Below, in pieces: positions 8,434-17,826 of a stretch of DNA of 49,948 nt. The notes under the pieces are model-generated. The model searched no databases, was not told the origin of the DNA, and saw nothing but the letters and a program-made list of their open reading frames with translations. The translations under genes and the position numbers were made by a program. The stretch is from Xenococcus sp. MO_188.B8 (lineage in GTDB: Bacteria; Cyanobacteriota; Cyanobacteriia; Cyanobacteriales; Xenococcaceae): assembly GCA_030065615.1 (NCBI GenBank), contig JASJDR010000031.1, positions 1-49,948 on the forward strand, read 5' to 3'. The first letter of the stretch is position 1. Every line of letters begins with the position of its first letter.

Positions 8434-9207
8434 ATGGTTGAACCAATAGTTGAACTCAAAGGAGTTTCTAAAGCTTTTGGCTCCAAAAAGGTTTTAGATA
8501 ACGTAAACCTCAAAATTTATCCAGGTGATGCCTTAGGCGTAATTGGGCCTTCTGGCTGCGGTAAATCAACAGTTTTGCGAGTTATTGCTGGTTTATTAAA
8601 GCCTGATTCTGGAGAAGTTTATATCAATGGACAGAAAAGAGAAGGGACAGTCGAAGAAGGTTACGACTCCTTGGGCGTTGGGATGGTGTTCCAGCAATCA
8701 GCTTTATTTGACTCTTTAACCGTTGATGAAAATGTTGGTTTTGCTCTCTATCGCTATTCAAAATTGCCACCCAAGAAGATTCGGGAATTGGTTGATCAGA
8801 AATTAGAAATAGTAGGACTTCCTGGTACTGGAGATCTCTATCCAGCCGAACTATCGGGAGGAATGCGGAGAAAAGTAAGTTTGGCTCGCGCCATTCTTAT
8901 CGATCCCAGTAATACCAATAACGATCTTTGCATGATCCTATATGACGAGCCCACGGCGGGGTTAGATCCTATTGCCTCAACTAGAATTGAAAATCTGATT
9001 CACGATTTACTCTTCAAACAAGGTGCATGTAAAGCCTACGCGATAGTTACACACCAAGCTAGTACCATTCGTTTAACGACGGAACGGATTATATTTTCCT
9101 ATCAAGGCAAGATTCAATGGGATGGCACCAGGGATGAAGCCTATAATTCTACCCATCCTTTGTTGAAACAATTCTTTACCGGGAGTATCGAAGGTCCTAT
9201 TCCTTAA
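8434..9207 (+). CDS. ABC transporter ATP-binding protein, MlaF-like
   Basis: Cytoplasmic ATPase subunit of 257 aa. Walker A is Gly-Pro-Ser-Gly-Cys-Gly-Lys-Ser-Thr (residues 38-46), the Q-loop is Val-Phe-Gln-Gln-Ser-Ala-Leu-Phe-Asp-Ser-Leu-Thr, the signature is Leu-Ser-Gly-Gly-Met, Walker B is Met-Ile-Leu-Tyr-Asp-Glu-Pro-Thr, and the switch is Val-Thr-His. The Phe-Gln-Gln-Ser-Ala-Leu-Phe-Asp-Ser stretch and the Gly-Gly-Met signature are typical of the Mla/Ttg2 phospholipid or toluene-tolerance ATPases, so the likely partners are an MlaE-type permease and an MCE protein. Neither is present in the window; cyanobacteria often scatter these genes. The start at 8434 is fixed by the conserved N-terminus. 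Confidence 0.88.
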   Translation: MVEPIVELKGVSKAFGSKKVLDNVNLKIYPGDALGVIGPSGCGKSTVLRVIAGLLKPDSGEVYINGQKREGTVEEGYDSLGVGMVFQQSALFDSLTVDENVGFALYRYSKLPPKKIRELVDQKLEIVGLPGTGDLYPAELSGGMRRKVSLARAILIDPSNTNNDLCMILYDEPTAGLDPIASTRIENLIHDLLFKQGACKAYAIVTHQASTIRLTTERIIFSYQGKIQWDGTRDEAYNSTHPLLKQFFTGSIEGPIP

Positions 9208-9349
9208 CTAAATTTTTACCAAAGGTAATTTAGTTTTTGCTGCTTAGTGGGAAACATTGATTCTAAGTTCAGTAATATTACGTAAATATTGATATAATTG
9301 CTTTATCTAATATGTAGATAATAGTTGCAAAGCTTGGAGTTAAATAAAT

Positions 9350-9919
9350 ATGGCTTTTGAGCGAACTAATTTAGCTGTAGCAATTTTGAGTTTTGTTGTT
9401 GGTATAGCTAGTCTTGGCTATGCTATTCAAAGTGGCATAATAACAGAAATATTTGGCAGAAAAGATCGTTTTTACTGTCAATTAATGCCAGATACTCAGC
9501 GTGGCGGTGAAGTCTGGACTGTCATGTATCGCAAATATAAAAATCAAAGCAAACCTTGGTTAAAAATGGTGACAGCTCTAGGGGAAAATTGGACCCCAGA
9601 AGAAAGATGTCAAGAAATTGCCCGCAGATTAGATTTGTATCGACAAGATGGTTTGATTGAATTGACATATCGTGATGATACAAATACACCCAATCAAGCT
9701 GTAATTTGTGCAAAAACCAAGAAAAGTGGCGATAATTGCCCTTTGATAATTACTTTAAAGCCTGGTGCTAATGCTTATGAAACTTTACGGGAAATGACAA
9801 CGGCACTTATTGGAGATGAGGGGATTTATCAAAGTAGTGATGGCTCTACAACTTATAGCTTTTCTCCAGAGTCACCAGAGATTTATATCAGAAATTTTTT
9901 AGCGGAAGATGATATGTAA
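9350..9919 (+). CDS. COP23-domain protein
   Basis: A 189-aa protein with one N-terminal hydrophobic helix (residues about 9-30, signal anchor or uncleaved signal) and a COP23-type domain: Phe-Tyr-Cys-Gln-Leu, Glu-Arg-Cys-Gln-Glu-Ile-Ala-Arg-Arg-Leu, Gly-Leu-Ile-Glu-Leu-Thr-Tyr, Asn-Gln-Ala-Val-Ile-Cys and Asp-Asn-Cys-Pro-Leu-Ile-Ile-Thr-Leu-Lys-Pro-Gly. The four Cys and the ending Thr-Leu-Lys-Pro-Gly are the family signature. COP23 was named for a circadian-oscillating peripheral membrane protein of cyanobacteria; the biochemical role is unknown. It is separated from the upstream ATPase gene by 142 bp and faces the protease gene tail to tail. Confidence 0.8.
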   Translation: MAFERTNLAVAILSFVVGIASLGYAIQSGIITEIFGRKDRFYCQLMPDTQRGGEVWTVMYRKYKNQSKPWLKMVTALGENWTPEERCQEIARRLDLYRQDGLIELTYRDDTNTPNQAVICAKTKKSGDNCPLIITLKPGANAYETLREMTTALIGDEGIYQSSDGSTTYSFSPESPEIYIRNFLAEDDM

Positions 9920-9974
9920 AATAAGTAATAAGTAAAAGATTTTACCTAGATACTGATGGAAATTTGATAGAAAC

Positions 9975-11183
9975 TTATTGATTCAGTTTCTTTAAAATAT
10001 TCTTGCGATTATTGATTGCTTTGGTGTCATTAGGATTAATGTCAATGGCTTTGTTGTAAGAATCTAGAGCTGCTTCATATCTTCCTAATTTTTCTAGTGA
10101 AATACCACGGTTATTCCAAGCCTCATAATCATCAGGATTAATTTCTATTGCTTTATTGTAAGAGGTGATTGCTGCTTCATATTTTCCTAAATCATCTAGT
10201 GCCACACCACGACCAAACCAAGCATAAGCATCATCAGGATTAATTTCAATTGCTTTATCATAAGAGGCGATCTCTTCTTGATATCTGCCTAAATTTCCTA
10301 AAGCCACACCACGGTTAGTCCAAGCTTGATAATCATCAGGATTAATTTCAATTGCTTTATCATAAGATATGATCGCTTCTTGATATTTTTCTGAAGCAAG
10401 TAAATCATTACCTTGATTGTAAAAATCTTCTGCGGATAGAGTAGGTATTGCTTCTGGTTTTTCTTCAGGAATATTGTCCAAATAGAGATTAATAGGAATG
10501 CCCCATTTAAAAGTACCTATTCTGGCTCCTCTTTCTATTGTTTCGTCAGATTGTAGTTCAGGCTTAGGAAAATTTTTAATTTCAGCTAACCGAGTAACTT
10601 CAACATCACTTCGACCATGTACAGCAACCACTTCTCCAAAAACGTTGATTACAGGACTGCCACTCATCCCTTTAGTAGTTACGGCTTGATAGGCAATGCC
10701 ATAACCATCAGGCAAACTGTCAATTGCTGTCACGTCGCCAGAAACAAAGTGATTTACCAATCGACCACCACTATTAAAAAATCCCGATATATAAAGGCGT
10801 TGTGCTCGTTTAACCGTATTAGAATCACCTAGTTCAAGAATTTGATAAGGACATCTTTTGTCATCTGGGGTAAAAGTTAATAAAGCTAAGTCATGATTGG
10901 GAAAGCGTTGAATATTGCTAACTTCCCAGACTTTATTGTCGTTAGTTTTCAGCTTCAATTCTTCACTAGCAGAAACGACATGACGCGCAGTAAGCACAGT
11001 ACAATTTGCCTTAATTCCTGGTACAAAAAATCCTGTGCCATGTCCACCTTGATCTTTATAGTTGATGAGAACGACACTCAGATCAACTTGACTAGCAATT
11101 TCTGAGATAGATCTTGTTTGAGTACAACCAGTTAGAGAAAATATGAATATTCCAAGAATAGGGAAACAATACCAAGCTTTCAT
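9975..11183 (-). CDS. Trypsin-like serine protease lipoprotein with TPR repeats
   Basis: A 402-aa envelope protein. A signal peptide ends in Leu-Thr-Gly-Cys (Cys20), a lipoprotein site. A S1-type protease domain follows with His68 (Thr-Ala-Arg-His), Asp98 (Asn-His-Asp-Leu-Ala) and Ser174 (Gly-Met-Ser-Gly-Ser-Pro), so the catalytic triad is complete. From about residue 255 three to four TPR units follow, each with Ala-Trp-x-x-Arg-Gly-x-x-Leu and Asn-Lys-Ala-Ile-Glu-Ile-Asn-Pro-Asp. The tandem TPRs are very alike at DNA level, suggesting recent expansion. Protease plus TPR proteins are common in cyanobacteria and are taken to act on proteins docked at the TPR part; the target is unknown. Confidence 0.88.
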   Translation of the reverse strand: MKAWYCFPILGIFIFSLTGCTQTRSISEIASQVDLSVVLINYKDQGGHGTGFFVPGIKANCTVLTARHVVSASEELKLKTNDNKVWEVSNIQRFPNHDLALLTFTPDDKRCPYQILELGDSNTVKRAQRLYISGFFNSGGRLVNHFVSGDVTAIDSLPDGYGIAYQAVTTKGMSGSPVINVFGEVVAVHGRSDVEVTRLAEIKNFPKPELQSDETIERGARIGTFKWGIPINLYLDNIPEEKPEAIPTLSAEDFYNQGNDLLASEKYQEAIISYDKAIEINPDDYQAWTNRGVALGNLGRYQEEIASYDKAIEINPDDAYAWFGRGVALDDLGKYEAAITSYNKAIEINPDDYEAWNNRGISLEKLGRYEAALDSYNKAIDINPNDTKAINNRKNILKKLNQ

Positions 11184-11501
11184 CTCATACCTAAGCCATC
11201 TTACTTTCAGCTTAGCGCATTAGCTGTGACTGAGCGATTAAATAATTTTAAATTTTACGAGTTTGATAGGTAATTCTAGGTTAGAAAAACTCAGTAGAGT
11301 AGAAAGGGATACTATCTCGTCATTAAATTGGTACAAAAATATTTTGCACTATGGTTATATCTTTTCGATCTATCGACATTGCTACTATTTAGATAAAGAT
11401 TTTTATAATTTAATTTGAATCAGTTTTTACTAATACTTATAGATTTAAGGATCAAAAAAATCCTTCTGAATCTGCTCTCTTTCCTAAACACCTAATAACT
11501 T
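11184..11501. other. Divergent intergenic region
   Basis: About 320 bp between the leftward protease gene and the rightward P-loop gene. It is AT-rich, with no repeats or hairpins that I can support. Promoters for both genes are expected here. Confidence 0.45.
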
Positions 11502-13694
11502 ATGCAAAAAAATGGCTTCTCCTCTCTCTGGATACAAGGTACAACCCGCACAGGAAAAACTTCTCGTTTAGTCCAAGAATTTAGTAAATGGGTTAGACAT
11601 CAACTTATAGAAAAACAATCGAGAAATCGTCCCCAAGATAATTTGACTTCTGCTGTTTTAGTTTTAGCAGCCAATAACAATAATCGGAGACAATTAGCAG
11701 ATACCCTAGCATCAGCAGTAGAAGGGACTTATCCTGTGATATGTAAAACTCCTGTGGGCTTTATTGCCGATGAAGTTGTCTTATTTTTGCCGCTTCTATT
11801 CGATCGCCTTAATATTAAAGCGCAGTTTCCTTTAAGATTACGTCCCGAAACCGAACAGGAATTAGCTACTCAATTATGGCGCGAGGAATCAGATTGGGAT
11901 AGTTTGATTGCAGCTAATGGAGAATATCGTTTTGTACGTCAGACTCTTGATTTATTGCAGTTAGCAGGAGCAAGTGGGATTGTAGCTGAGGATATCCCAA
12001 TTATTTTAGAGCAAGGTTTATCTGCCCAAGCAGGAGAAAGTAATCTCTATTATCGTATGGGGGAATTGATTATCAATTGGCGTCAATGGTGTTTAGAAAG
12101 AGGATTTTTAACCTATGGCATAATTTATGAACTTTACTGGCGTTATTTACTACTAAGCCCTCAATATCAGCATTATTTAATCAACCGTCACCAGGCAATT
12201 TTTGCTGATGATACCGACGATTATCCCGCGATCGCCAGAGACCTGTTTGAGTTATTGTTAGATCAAGGTACCTATGGTGTATTTACCTTCAATACAGATG
12301 GCAAAGTCCGCTTAGGGTTAAATGCCGATCCTGATTATTTACAAGGATTAGCAGAGCGATGTCTAGTTATTGAAACGGAGAGACAAAGAGATGGGGGAGA
12401 TGGGGGAGATGGGGAGATGGGGAGATGGGGAGATGGGGAAGATAGGGGAGATAGGGGAGATAGGGAAGTAGGGGAAGTTACCTTCCATTACCCAAGCGCC
12501 ATTGATTCGATAGTAAATTTGGTCACAGAAACAGCCTATGGAATACAAATCCCGAATTTTATTGAATCAATTCAAACAATTTCCCGGGCGGAATTATTAA
12601 GGGCTGTTGCCGATACTATTATTAAGGGAATCCAAGAAGAAGGCATTAAACCAGAAGAAATTGCGATTATTGCCCCTGGTTTAGATGAAATTGCCCGTTA
12701 TACCTTAATTGAAATTTTATCAGCTAGTGGAATCGCGATCGCTCCTGTCAATGAACAACGACCTTTAATTAGTTCTCCTCCAGTCAGAGCCTTGCTCACT
12801 TTAATGGCCTTAGTCTATCCCGGTATTGGTAGATTAGTAGATCGAGATGCGATCGCCGAGATGTTAACTATCTTCTCGCAAAAACTAGAATCAGGAAAAG
12901 CGATTCCTCAAATTGACCCAGTGCGGGCGGGGTTATTGGCAGATTACTGTTATCATGTCGATCCAGAACAACCAGATTTATTACCAGTCGAATCCTTTCC
13001 TCGTTGGGATAGGTTGGGACATCAAGCTACCAATGCTTATCTAGAAATTGCTCAATGGATATCCGATACCAGAATTCAACAGCAGAAACAATGTTATCTC
13101 ACCCCAGCTATTTTTATTAGTAAAGCGATCGAACATTTCCTAGAAAAAAATAATGACCTTGATTATCAAACCCTCTCTGCATTGCGGGAATTAATCGAAA
13201 CCGCCCAACATTTTTGGGAAGTAGATCGCCGTATGCGCCAAAATGAACCAAGTTTACAAACTCAAGCAGTCACCGTTGCTCAATTTATTAAATTACTTCG
13301 TCGGGGTACGATTTCTGCCAATCCTCGCCCTACTCGTCAGTTTATTCCTCAAGAAAACTCCATTGCCTTAGCAACTATTTTCCAATATCGATCTCTACGA
13401 ACTTCTCATCGCTGGCAATTTTGGCTCGATGCTGGTTCTCATCTTTGGAATAAAGGAGGTGCGGCAACTCTTTTTGGGGCCACCTTATTTCTTAAAAGCT
13501 GGTCAGGAAATACCTGGATGCCTGAAGATGAATATGAAATGGACAGACAGCGATTACAGCGTATTCTGCGAGATTTATTAAATAGAGTTACCGCAAGAGT
13601 GATTCTTTGCCACAGTGATTTAGGAGTCAATGGCACAGAACAAATGGGCCCTTTATTGCCTTTAGTACAATCTTCTGTACAAGTTGTTAAGTAA
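11502..13694 (+). CDS. Large P-loop NTPase, AddB/UvrD-like, putative recombination factor
   Basis: A 730-aa protein conserved in cyanobacteria to my knowledge but of no proven function. The N-terminus holds a Walker A motif, Gly-Thr-Thr-Arg-Thr-Gly-Lys-Thr (about residues 13-20). Further on are Ala-Ile-Phe-Ala-Asp-Asp-Thr-Asp-Asp-Tyr (Walker B-like), Ile-Ala-Ile-Ile-Ala-Pro-Gly (start of a second RecA-like domain) and Ile-Ala-Leu-Ala-Thr-Ile-Phe-Gln-Tyr-Arg (a superfamily 1 motif V/VI-like zone). The layout recalls AddB/RecC-type or inactive UvrD-type proteins. Classical helicase motifs are weak, so helicase activity is doubtful. A G-rich simple repeat (12,391-12,475) is inserted in frame, adding about 28 Gly/Asp/Arg residues. 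Adjacent genes give no operon context. Confidence 0.7.
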   Translation: MQKNGFSSLWIQGTTRTGKTSRLVQEFSKWVRHQLIEKQSRNRPQDNLTSAVLVLAANNNNRRQLADTLASAVEGTYPVICKTPVGFIADEVVLFLPLLFDRLNIKAQFPLRLRPETEQELATQLWREESDWDSLIAANGEYRFVRQTLDLLQLAGASGIVAEDIPIILEQGLSAQAGESNLYYRMGELIINWRQWCLERGFLTYGIIYELYWRYLLLSPQYQHYLINRHQAIFADDTDDYPAIARDLFELLLDQGTYGVFTFNTDGKVRLGLNADPDYLQGLAERCLVIETERQRDGGDGGDGEMGRWGDGEDRGDRGDREVGEVTFHYPSAIDSIVNLVTETAYGIQIPNFIESIQTISRAELLRAVADTIIKGIQEEGIKPEEIAIIAPGLDEIARYTLIEILSASGIAIAPVNEQRPLISSPPVRALLTLMALVYPGIGRLVDRDAIAEMLTIFSQKLESGKAIPQIDPVRAGLLADYCYHVDPEQPDLLPVESFPRWDRLGHQATNAYLEIAQWISDTRIQQQKQCYLTPAIFISKAIEHFLEKNNDLDYQTLSALRELIETAQHFWEVDRRMRQNEPSLQTQAVTVAQFIKLLRRGTISANPRPTRQFIPQENSIALATIFQYRSLRTSHRWQFWLDAGSHLWNKGGAATLFGATLFLKSWSGNTWMPEDEYEMDRQRLQRILRDLLNRVTARVILCHSDLGVNGTEQMGPLLPLVQSSVQVVK
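12391..12475 (+). repeat. G-rich (GGGGAGAT)n microsatellite inside a coding region
   Basis: A run of GGGGAGAT and GGGGGAGAT units drifting to GGGGAGATA, giving Gly-Asp-Gly-Gly-Asp-Gly-Glu-Met-Gly-Arg-Trp-Gly and similar. Such octamer runs are normally intergenic in cyanobacteria; here the frame stays open. Confidence 0.85.
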
Positions 13695-13720
13695 GTAGAT
13701 ATTTTATTTAGCGCAAGTAC

Positions 13721-14113
<393 letters not shown>

Positions 14114-14292
14114 TTAAAAATAGCTAATCCCCAATTCCTAATCATCCATTGAAGTGTATTTCAATTTATTGAAAATCGCTAATGTTGTTGCTTAAAGGAA
14201 CTCAAGATAAGGCCATAAAAGTGTTTTAATTTAAAAGTTAAGACATAGTAGATCCTAAATTCTTTGTGTATCCGTTGGGATAATAATCAAGA

Positions 14293-15207
14293 TTAAGCTA
14301 TATTATTTGATGCTTTGTACTTTCCATAACCCAGCAAACTTTCCCAAAAAAAGCCAACAACATTAGCAACTTGGGACAGGAATAGCAAACAAGCGAGCCA
14401 AATGCCCAGGGGAGACGAACCTTGTTTGAATGGATAGGTAATAAGTTGAAAATAAAACACTAAAGGCTCAACTTTGACTCCTTCCTGGTTACGTTCTCCG
14501 TGGATTTGATGAAAGCAATATGCTCCACGACCATAGTTGAAATGTTGTCGCCAAAAAGAACTCAGAGTCAGGCCGTGGAAGTGGTTAATTTGCATATCAG
14601 GAGCGTAGTACATCTTAAAACCATTATCCAACCAGCGATCGCAAAATTCCCGATCTTCTCCAGCCGCTAGGGGAAAACTGGTGTCAAATCCCTCTAGTTT
14701 GTGAAAAATTTGACGAGGCATGGCAAAGTTATTGGAAGCGAAAAAGGTCGCATTTCCTCGAGCTTGATTGTAGTATTCGTAGAGATAATCGATTAGTAAT
14801 TGGCTAGCGGTCGAGTAAGAGTTGTCGTTTAAGGCATTTACCGTACGACCACCAATCATGGCATCAGGAAAATCATTAAAAGCCGTTTCCACTGCCTGAA
14901 GCCAGTCAGAATAAGGTTGGCAATCATCATCAGTGAAAACCAGATAGTGACCACAGGCGGCGGCGGCTCCGGTGTTACGGGCACTGGCAGGACCAGCATT
15001 TTCCTGTTGAATCAGATGTATTGAGAAATGCTCTGTAAATTTATCTGTAATGGGATTCAGGGACATCTGGCTGCCATCATCCACCACGATAACTTCAAAG
15101 TGATCATGTCGATAGTCTAACTTTGCGATCGCAGACAAACAATTTTCCAGTCTTTCAGGTCGGTTATAGGTGGGAATAACAATTGAAAAGAGAGGTTTAA
15201 ATGACAT
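14293..15207 (-). CDS. Glycosyltransferase family 2
   Basis: A 304-aa transferase of GT-A fold. It starts with Phe-Ser-Ile-Val-Ile-Pro-Thr-Tyr-Asn-Arg-Pro, then Val-Val-Asp-Asp-Gly-Ser, and has the nucleotide-sugar/metal motif Phe-Thr-Asp-Asp-Asp-Cys (about residues 91-96), Ala-Ser-Asn-Asn-Phe-Ala-Met, and the base-region Ala-Gly-Glu-Asp-Arg-Glu-Phe-Cys-Asp-Arg-Trp (Glu-Asp of the acceptor site). A hydrophobic helix near residues 270-290 suggests membrane association. Acceptor and sugar cannot be told; lipid- or exopolysaccharide-linked synthesis is the usual role. It is monocistronic here, 233 bp upstream of the PII gene on the same strand. Confidence 0.88.
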   Translation of the reverse strand: MSFKPLFSIVIPTYNRPERLENCLSAIAKLDYRHDHFEVIVVDDGSQMSLNPITDKFTEHFSIHLIQQENAGPASARNTGAAAACGHYLVFTDDDCQPYSDWLQAVETAFNDFPDAMIGGRTVNALNDNSYSTASQLLIDYLYEYYNQARGNATFFASNNFAMPRQIFHKLEGFDTSFPLAAGEDREFCDRWLDNGFKMYYAPDMQINHFHGLTLSSFWRQHFNYGRGAYCFHQIHGERNQEGVKVEPLVFYFQLITYPFKQGSSPLGIWLACLLFLSQVANVVGFFWESLLGYGKYKASNNIA

Positions 15208-15330
15208 TTGATTATTTATTAATTTCTATCGTTGTAAAACTAACACCAAAATGGTGAATTACTAGAATCATGGGAAACTGGTAACTAATCTTAAAGCAAC
15301 TTATTACTTAGTTAGAGTCAGTCTCAGCAG

Positions 15331-15701
15331 ATGAAAACAGCTCGTAATCATTCTGAGAGTAGACGAATCGATTTGTATCCGCAAACAAAAACCTGTCCCG
15401 AATGCCATCAACCCTTCAAAGAGAAATATCACAAGCAAAGATGGATTGTAAAGTTGAGCGGAGAATTAAAAGTGAAGAAAATATTCTCGCCCTCTCCGGA
15501 TATACCTTTGGACTAGATGTGATTGTTTATATTGGTCAGTTAAGGTATCGAGAAAACAAAAAGATAGAAGAAATAGAGATTGGGACAGTTATTGGCATCA
15601 GACTCAGCTCGCGATCGCTGCTTGATGACATCACTTTTAATTACACCCGTTATGAGATCTACCAGAAAATAATTGAATGTCTTCAGTTGAGATGTCAATA
15701 A
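15331..15701 (+). pseudogene. Transposase remnant with internal deletion and frameshift
   Basis: Two overlapping frames belong to one dead gene. The first (15,331-15,516) has Thr-Cys-Pro-Glu-Cys-His-Gln-Pro and Tyr-His-Lys-Gln-Arg-Trp-Ile-Val, the zinc-ribbon start of a common cyanobacterial transposase. The second frame (about 15,470-15,701) has Ile-Leu-Ala-Leu-Ser-Gly-Tyr-Thr-Phe-Gly-Leu-Asp-Val and Tyr-Ile-Gly-Gln-Leu-Arg-Tyr, which in the family follows some 25 residues later. So DNA between the two parts is lost and the catalytic domain is missing altogether. The IS family name is not certain to me. Confidence 0.6.
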
Positions 15702-15760
15702 CTCAACTTCGCCGAGAACGAATCGCACCCCTTTTTTTGATACAACTAGAAAATTTTACT

Positions 15761-17098
15761 TTAAAATAAAACAGTTATATCAGGACTAGTCCTGCTATAG
15801 GTGACCGTATCAACAACTTGACCTCCTGGGTTTAGAAGTTCTACTGTGTCGCCATTGTTGTTTAAAGCCATTGATTGACCGCGACGTAAAATCAATTCGG
15901 ATTCGTTAGGGCGCAAACTTCCTAATGAATCAAGATTCCAGAACTTTCCTGCTCGATCTCGCAGTCGCCAGCCAGTCAAATCTACTTCTTCCTCCCCAAT
16001 ATTTTTGATTGTGGCTGATTCTAGTTGAGTTTCATCACCATTGGGATTAGGCAGCAAACTGGAAATTTTAAGTGTGTTACCAGTATCTGGTTTTGGTGTA
16101 CCACTCAAGTTCAAGCTAATCATAACGGGAAAATGATCGCTAACTTCTCTGGGGTCATAGCTCTGGTCAATGGTAACTGCTTGTACTAAGTCTTCTAGCT
16201 CGTTGGGTAACAGAATAAAATCGATCGCTGTCAATTCTCTATCCGGTTGAATTTCTCCGTCTCTGTTGGGGTCGAAATAACTGGTGTAGCGGTCTCTTTT
16301 TCTGATAAATTTAATAGTATTAATTAAATCATCATCAGGATCATTAGTACCTAAATTTTTCAGTTGAGCAAGAACATTGGTTATGGGTCGATCGTTATTT
16401 TTATCTAAAATATCGCCATCATAGTCGTTAAAATCTCCCAGGACAATGGGCAGATAATTATCACTTCTCAAATCAAGTGCTACTTGTCGGATGGCATCAG
16501 CCTGAGCTTGCCTTTGATCTTTGCGACTGTTAGATGGAGGTATGGCCAAAAAATGTAGTCCCACTAAAGCTAACTTATTACCGTTAATGTCGAACTTAGC
16601 AAAGTAGTTTTTAGATACAGATTTAATAACACCATTACTTTGCCCCTTGCGATCGTCCCGTTGAATAGTTTCAGTTTCAGGATCGATGCGAGTCAGCAAA
16701 GCGACATCCTGACCAGTCGCATTGTCTCTTCCCTTGACGAGATAAGGTTTGTAACCTTCACCGCTCAGAAAATTGTCATTAAATTTGGTTAAAGCAGCTA
16801 TGTTTTCAACTTCCACTAGATTGATAATATCGGGGTTGTTGTTCTTGATGACATCAGCTATCTCTTTCATATGGGCATCTGCTGCTGTCTCGTCACTCTT
16901 CCACGGAAAATCTACACGGGAGCCCTCTTCAGGGTCAATTCCATCCCAAAGAAATTCCGCATTGTAAGTCATGATGGTAAGTTGAGTCGTATCGCTGCGA
17001 CGATCTGCTGCTAAAGCAGAAGGCATAATTGCTACTGTACAATAAACTACTAATAGCAATGCTGTTATCCAAGTTGGTATTTTCATTTTGGTTTTCAT
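15761..17098 (-). CDS. Secreted endonuclease/exonuclease/phosphatase with lamin-tail domain
   Basis: About 445 aa. A signal peptide (Trp-Ile-Thr-Ala-Leu-Leu-Leu-Val-Val core, cleavage near Ala-Leu-Ala-Ala) precedes an EEP domain: Met-Thr-Tyr-Asn-Ala-Glu (metal Glu region), Asn-Leu-Val-Glu-Val-Glu-Asn, Leu-His-Phe-Leu-Ala, Leu-Gly-Asp-Phe-Asn-Asp (catalytic Asp/Asn), Asp-Phe-Ile-Leu-Leu and Ser-Asp-His-Phe-Pro-Val (catalytic Asp-His). All main EEP positions are present. After a Pro-Lys-Pro linker a lamin-tail (LTD) domain follows (Ile-Lys-Asn-Ile-Gly-Glu-Glu-Glu-Val-Asp-Leu-Thr-Gly-Trp). This pairing is typical of extracellular nucleases. The ATG at 17098 overlaps the TGA of the upstream gene as ATGA. 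A second ATG at 17086 would also keep the signal peptide. Confidence 0.85.
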   Translation of the reverse strand: MKTKMKIPTWITALLLVVYCTVAIMPSALAADRRSDTTQLTIMTYNAEFLWDGIDPEEGSRVDFPWKSDETAADAHMKEIADVIKNNNPDIINLVEVENIAALTKFNDNFLSGEGYKPYLVKGRDNATGQDVALLTRIDPETETIQRDDRKGQSNGVIKSVSKNYFAKFDINGNKLALVGLHFLAIPPSNSRKDQRQAQADAIRQVALDLRSDNYLPIVLGDFNDYDGDILDKNNDRPITNVLAQLKNLGTNDPDDDLINTIKFIRKRDRYTSYFDPNRDGEIQPDRELTAIDFILLPNELEDLVQAVTIDQSYDPREVSDHFPVMISLNLSGTPKPDTGNTLKISSLLPNPNGDETQLESATIKNIGEEEVDLTGWRLRDRAGKFWNLDSLGSLRPNESELILRRGQSMALNNNGDTVELLNPGGQVVDTVTYSRTSPDITVLF

Positions 17099-17826
17099 GC
17101 GTCTATTCTCAACCAGCGATCGCCTTGAACTTCCCATTCTTTGAGTGTCTCAACTACTCTTGGAGTAGCTTTGCCATCTAGGCGATAACGACGGATCAAT
17201 GAACTACTTAAATTTATAAGTCTAGCTAATTCACTATCGCTCAATCCTCGATCCGATGGGTCAAATTCTGGTTCTGGAGCAGCTTTAGTCTTACCAGATG
17301 GCATTTGGGATAATTTACTTTCAACTATTGTAAGTCTGGTCCTTAACTCTTCGATCTCTTCTCTTAACCCTGCTGTAGCTGAAGATTGGGGTAAAGTCGA
17401 TTCAAACTGGGCAATCCCAATTTCAATGAGTTGGAGAATCGTCGGACTAACTTCTGGTTTACCACTGCGATGATGAGTTTTGGCGTGGAAATGCTCTAGG
17501 GCGATCGCACTGATTTGTTCATAAAGTTGATATGGTAAACGATATTCTTTTCCAGTTTGTTTCGATAATCTTTGGCAAAATTCTACTGCATCATCCCAAG
17601 AAACTTGCTCTACGTGTCGTTGGTTATTACCTCTGAATTTAGAGGGATTGTTCCCCATTAACTTTTGATACTGTGCTTGAGTAATTGTATATTTACCCAT
17701 ATAAAAAGACGAAACAGTCACCTCATGTTGAGGTTTTTCATAATCACTCCCTTCATCTCCTGGTGAACCCATCTTGAATGTTCCACCTGGAATAGCAATC
17801 ATTTCTAATTTGACACCATTTCCCAA
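17095..17826 (-). CDS. Chimera: truncated SUMF1 domain fused to an HTH-like protein tail
   Basis: The first 85 or so residues are the start of a formylglycine-generating-enzyme (SUMF1) domain: Ile-Pro-Gly-Gly-Thr-Phe-Lys-Met-Gly-Ser-Pro, Pro-Gln-His-Glu-Val-Thr-Val, Tyr-Thr-Ile-Thr-Gln-Ala-Gln-Tyr, Pro-Val-type Val-Ser-Trp-Asp-Asp-Ala. It breaks at Glu-Tyr-Arg-Leu-Pro, where the family goes on with Ser-Glu-Ala-Glu-Trp-Glu. Here it goes straight into Tyr-Gln-Leu-Tyr-Glu-Gln-Ile-Ser-Ala-Ile, then a coiled coil and a helix-turn-helix-like end, Asp-Ser-Glu-Leu-Ala-Arg-Leu-Ile-Asn-Leu-Ser. The frame stays open upstream to about 17,935 with SUMF1-like sequence but no ATG; the formal start is TTG at 17826. 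The SUMF1 catalytic part is gone. Probably a gene-fusion relic; expression is doubtful. Confidence 0.6.
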   Translation of the reverse strand: MGNGVKLEMIAIPGGTFKMGSPGDEGSDYEKPQHEVTVSSFYMGKYTITQAQYQKLMGNNPSKFRGNNQRHVEQVSWDDAVEFCQRLSKQTGKEYRLPYQLYEQISAIALEHFHAKTHHRSGKPEVSPTILQLIEIGIAQFESTLPQSSATAGLREEIEELRTRLTIVESKLSQMPSGKTKAAPEPEFDPSDRGLSDSELARLINLSSSLIRRYRLDGKATPRVVETLKEWEVQGDRWLRIDA

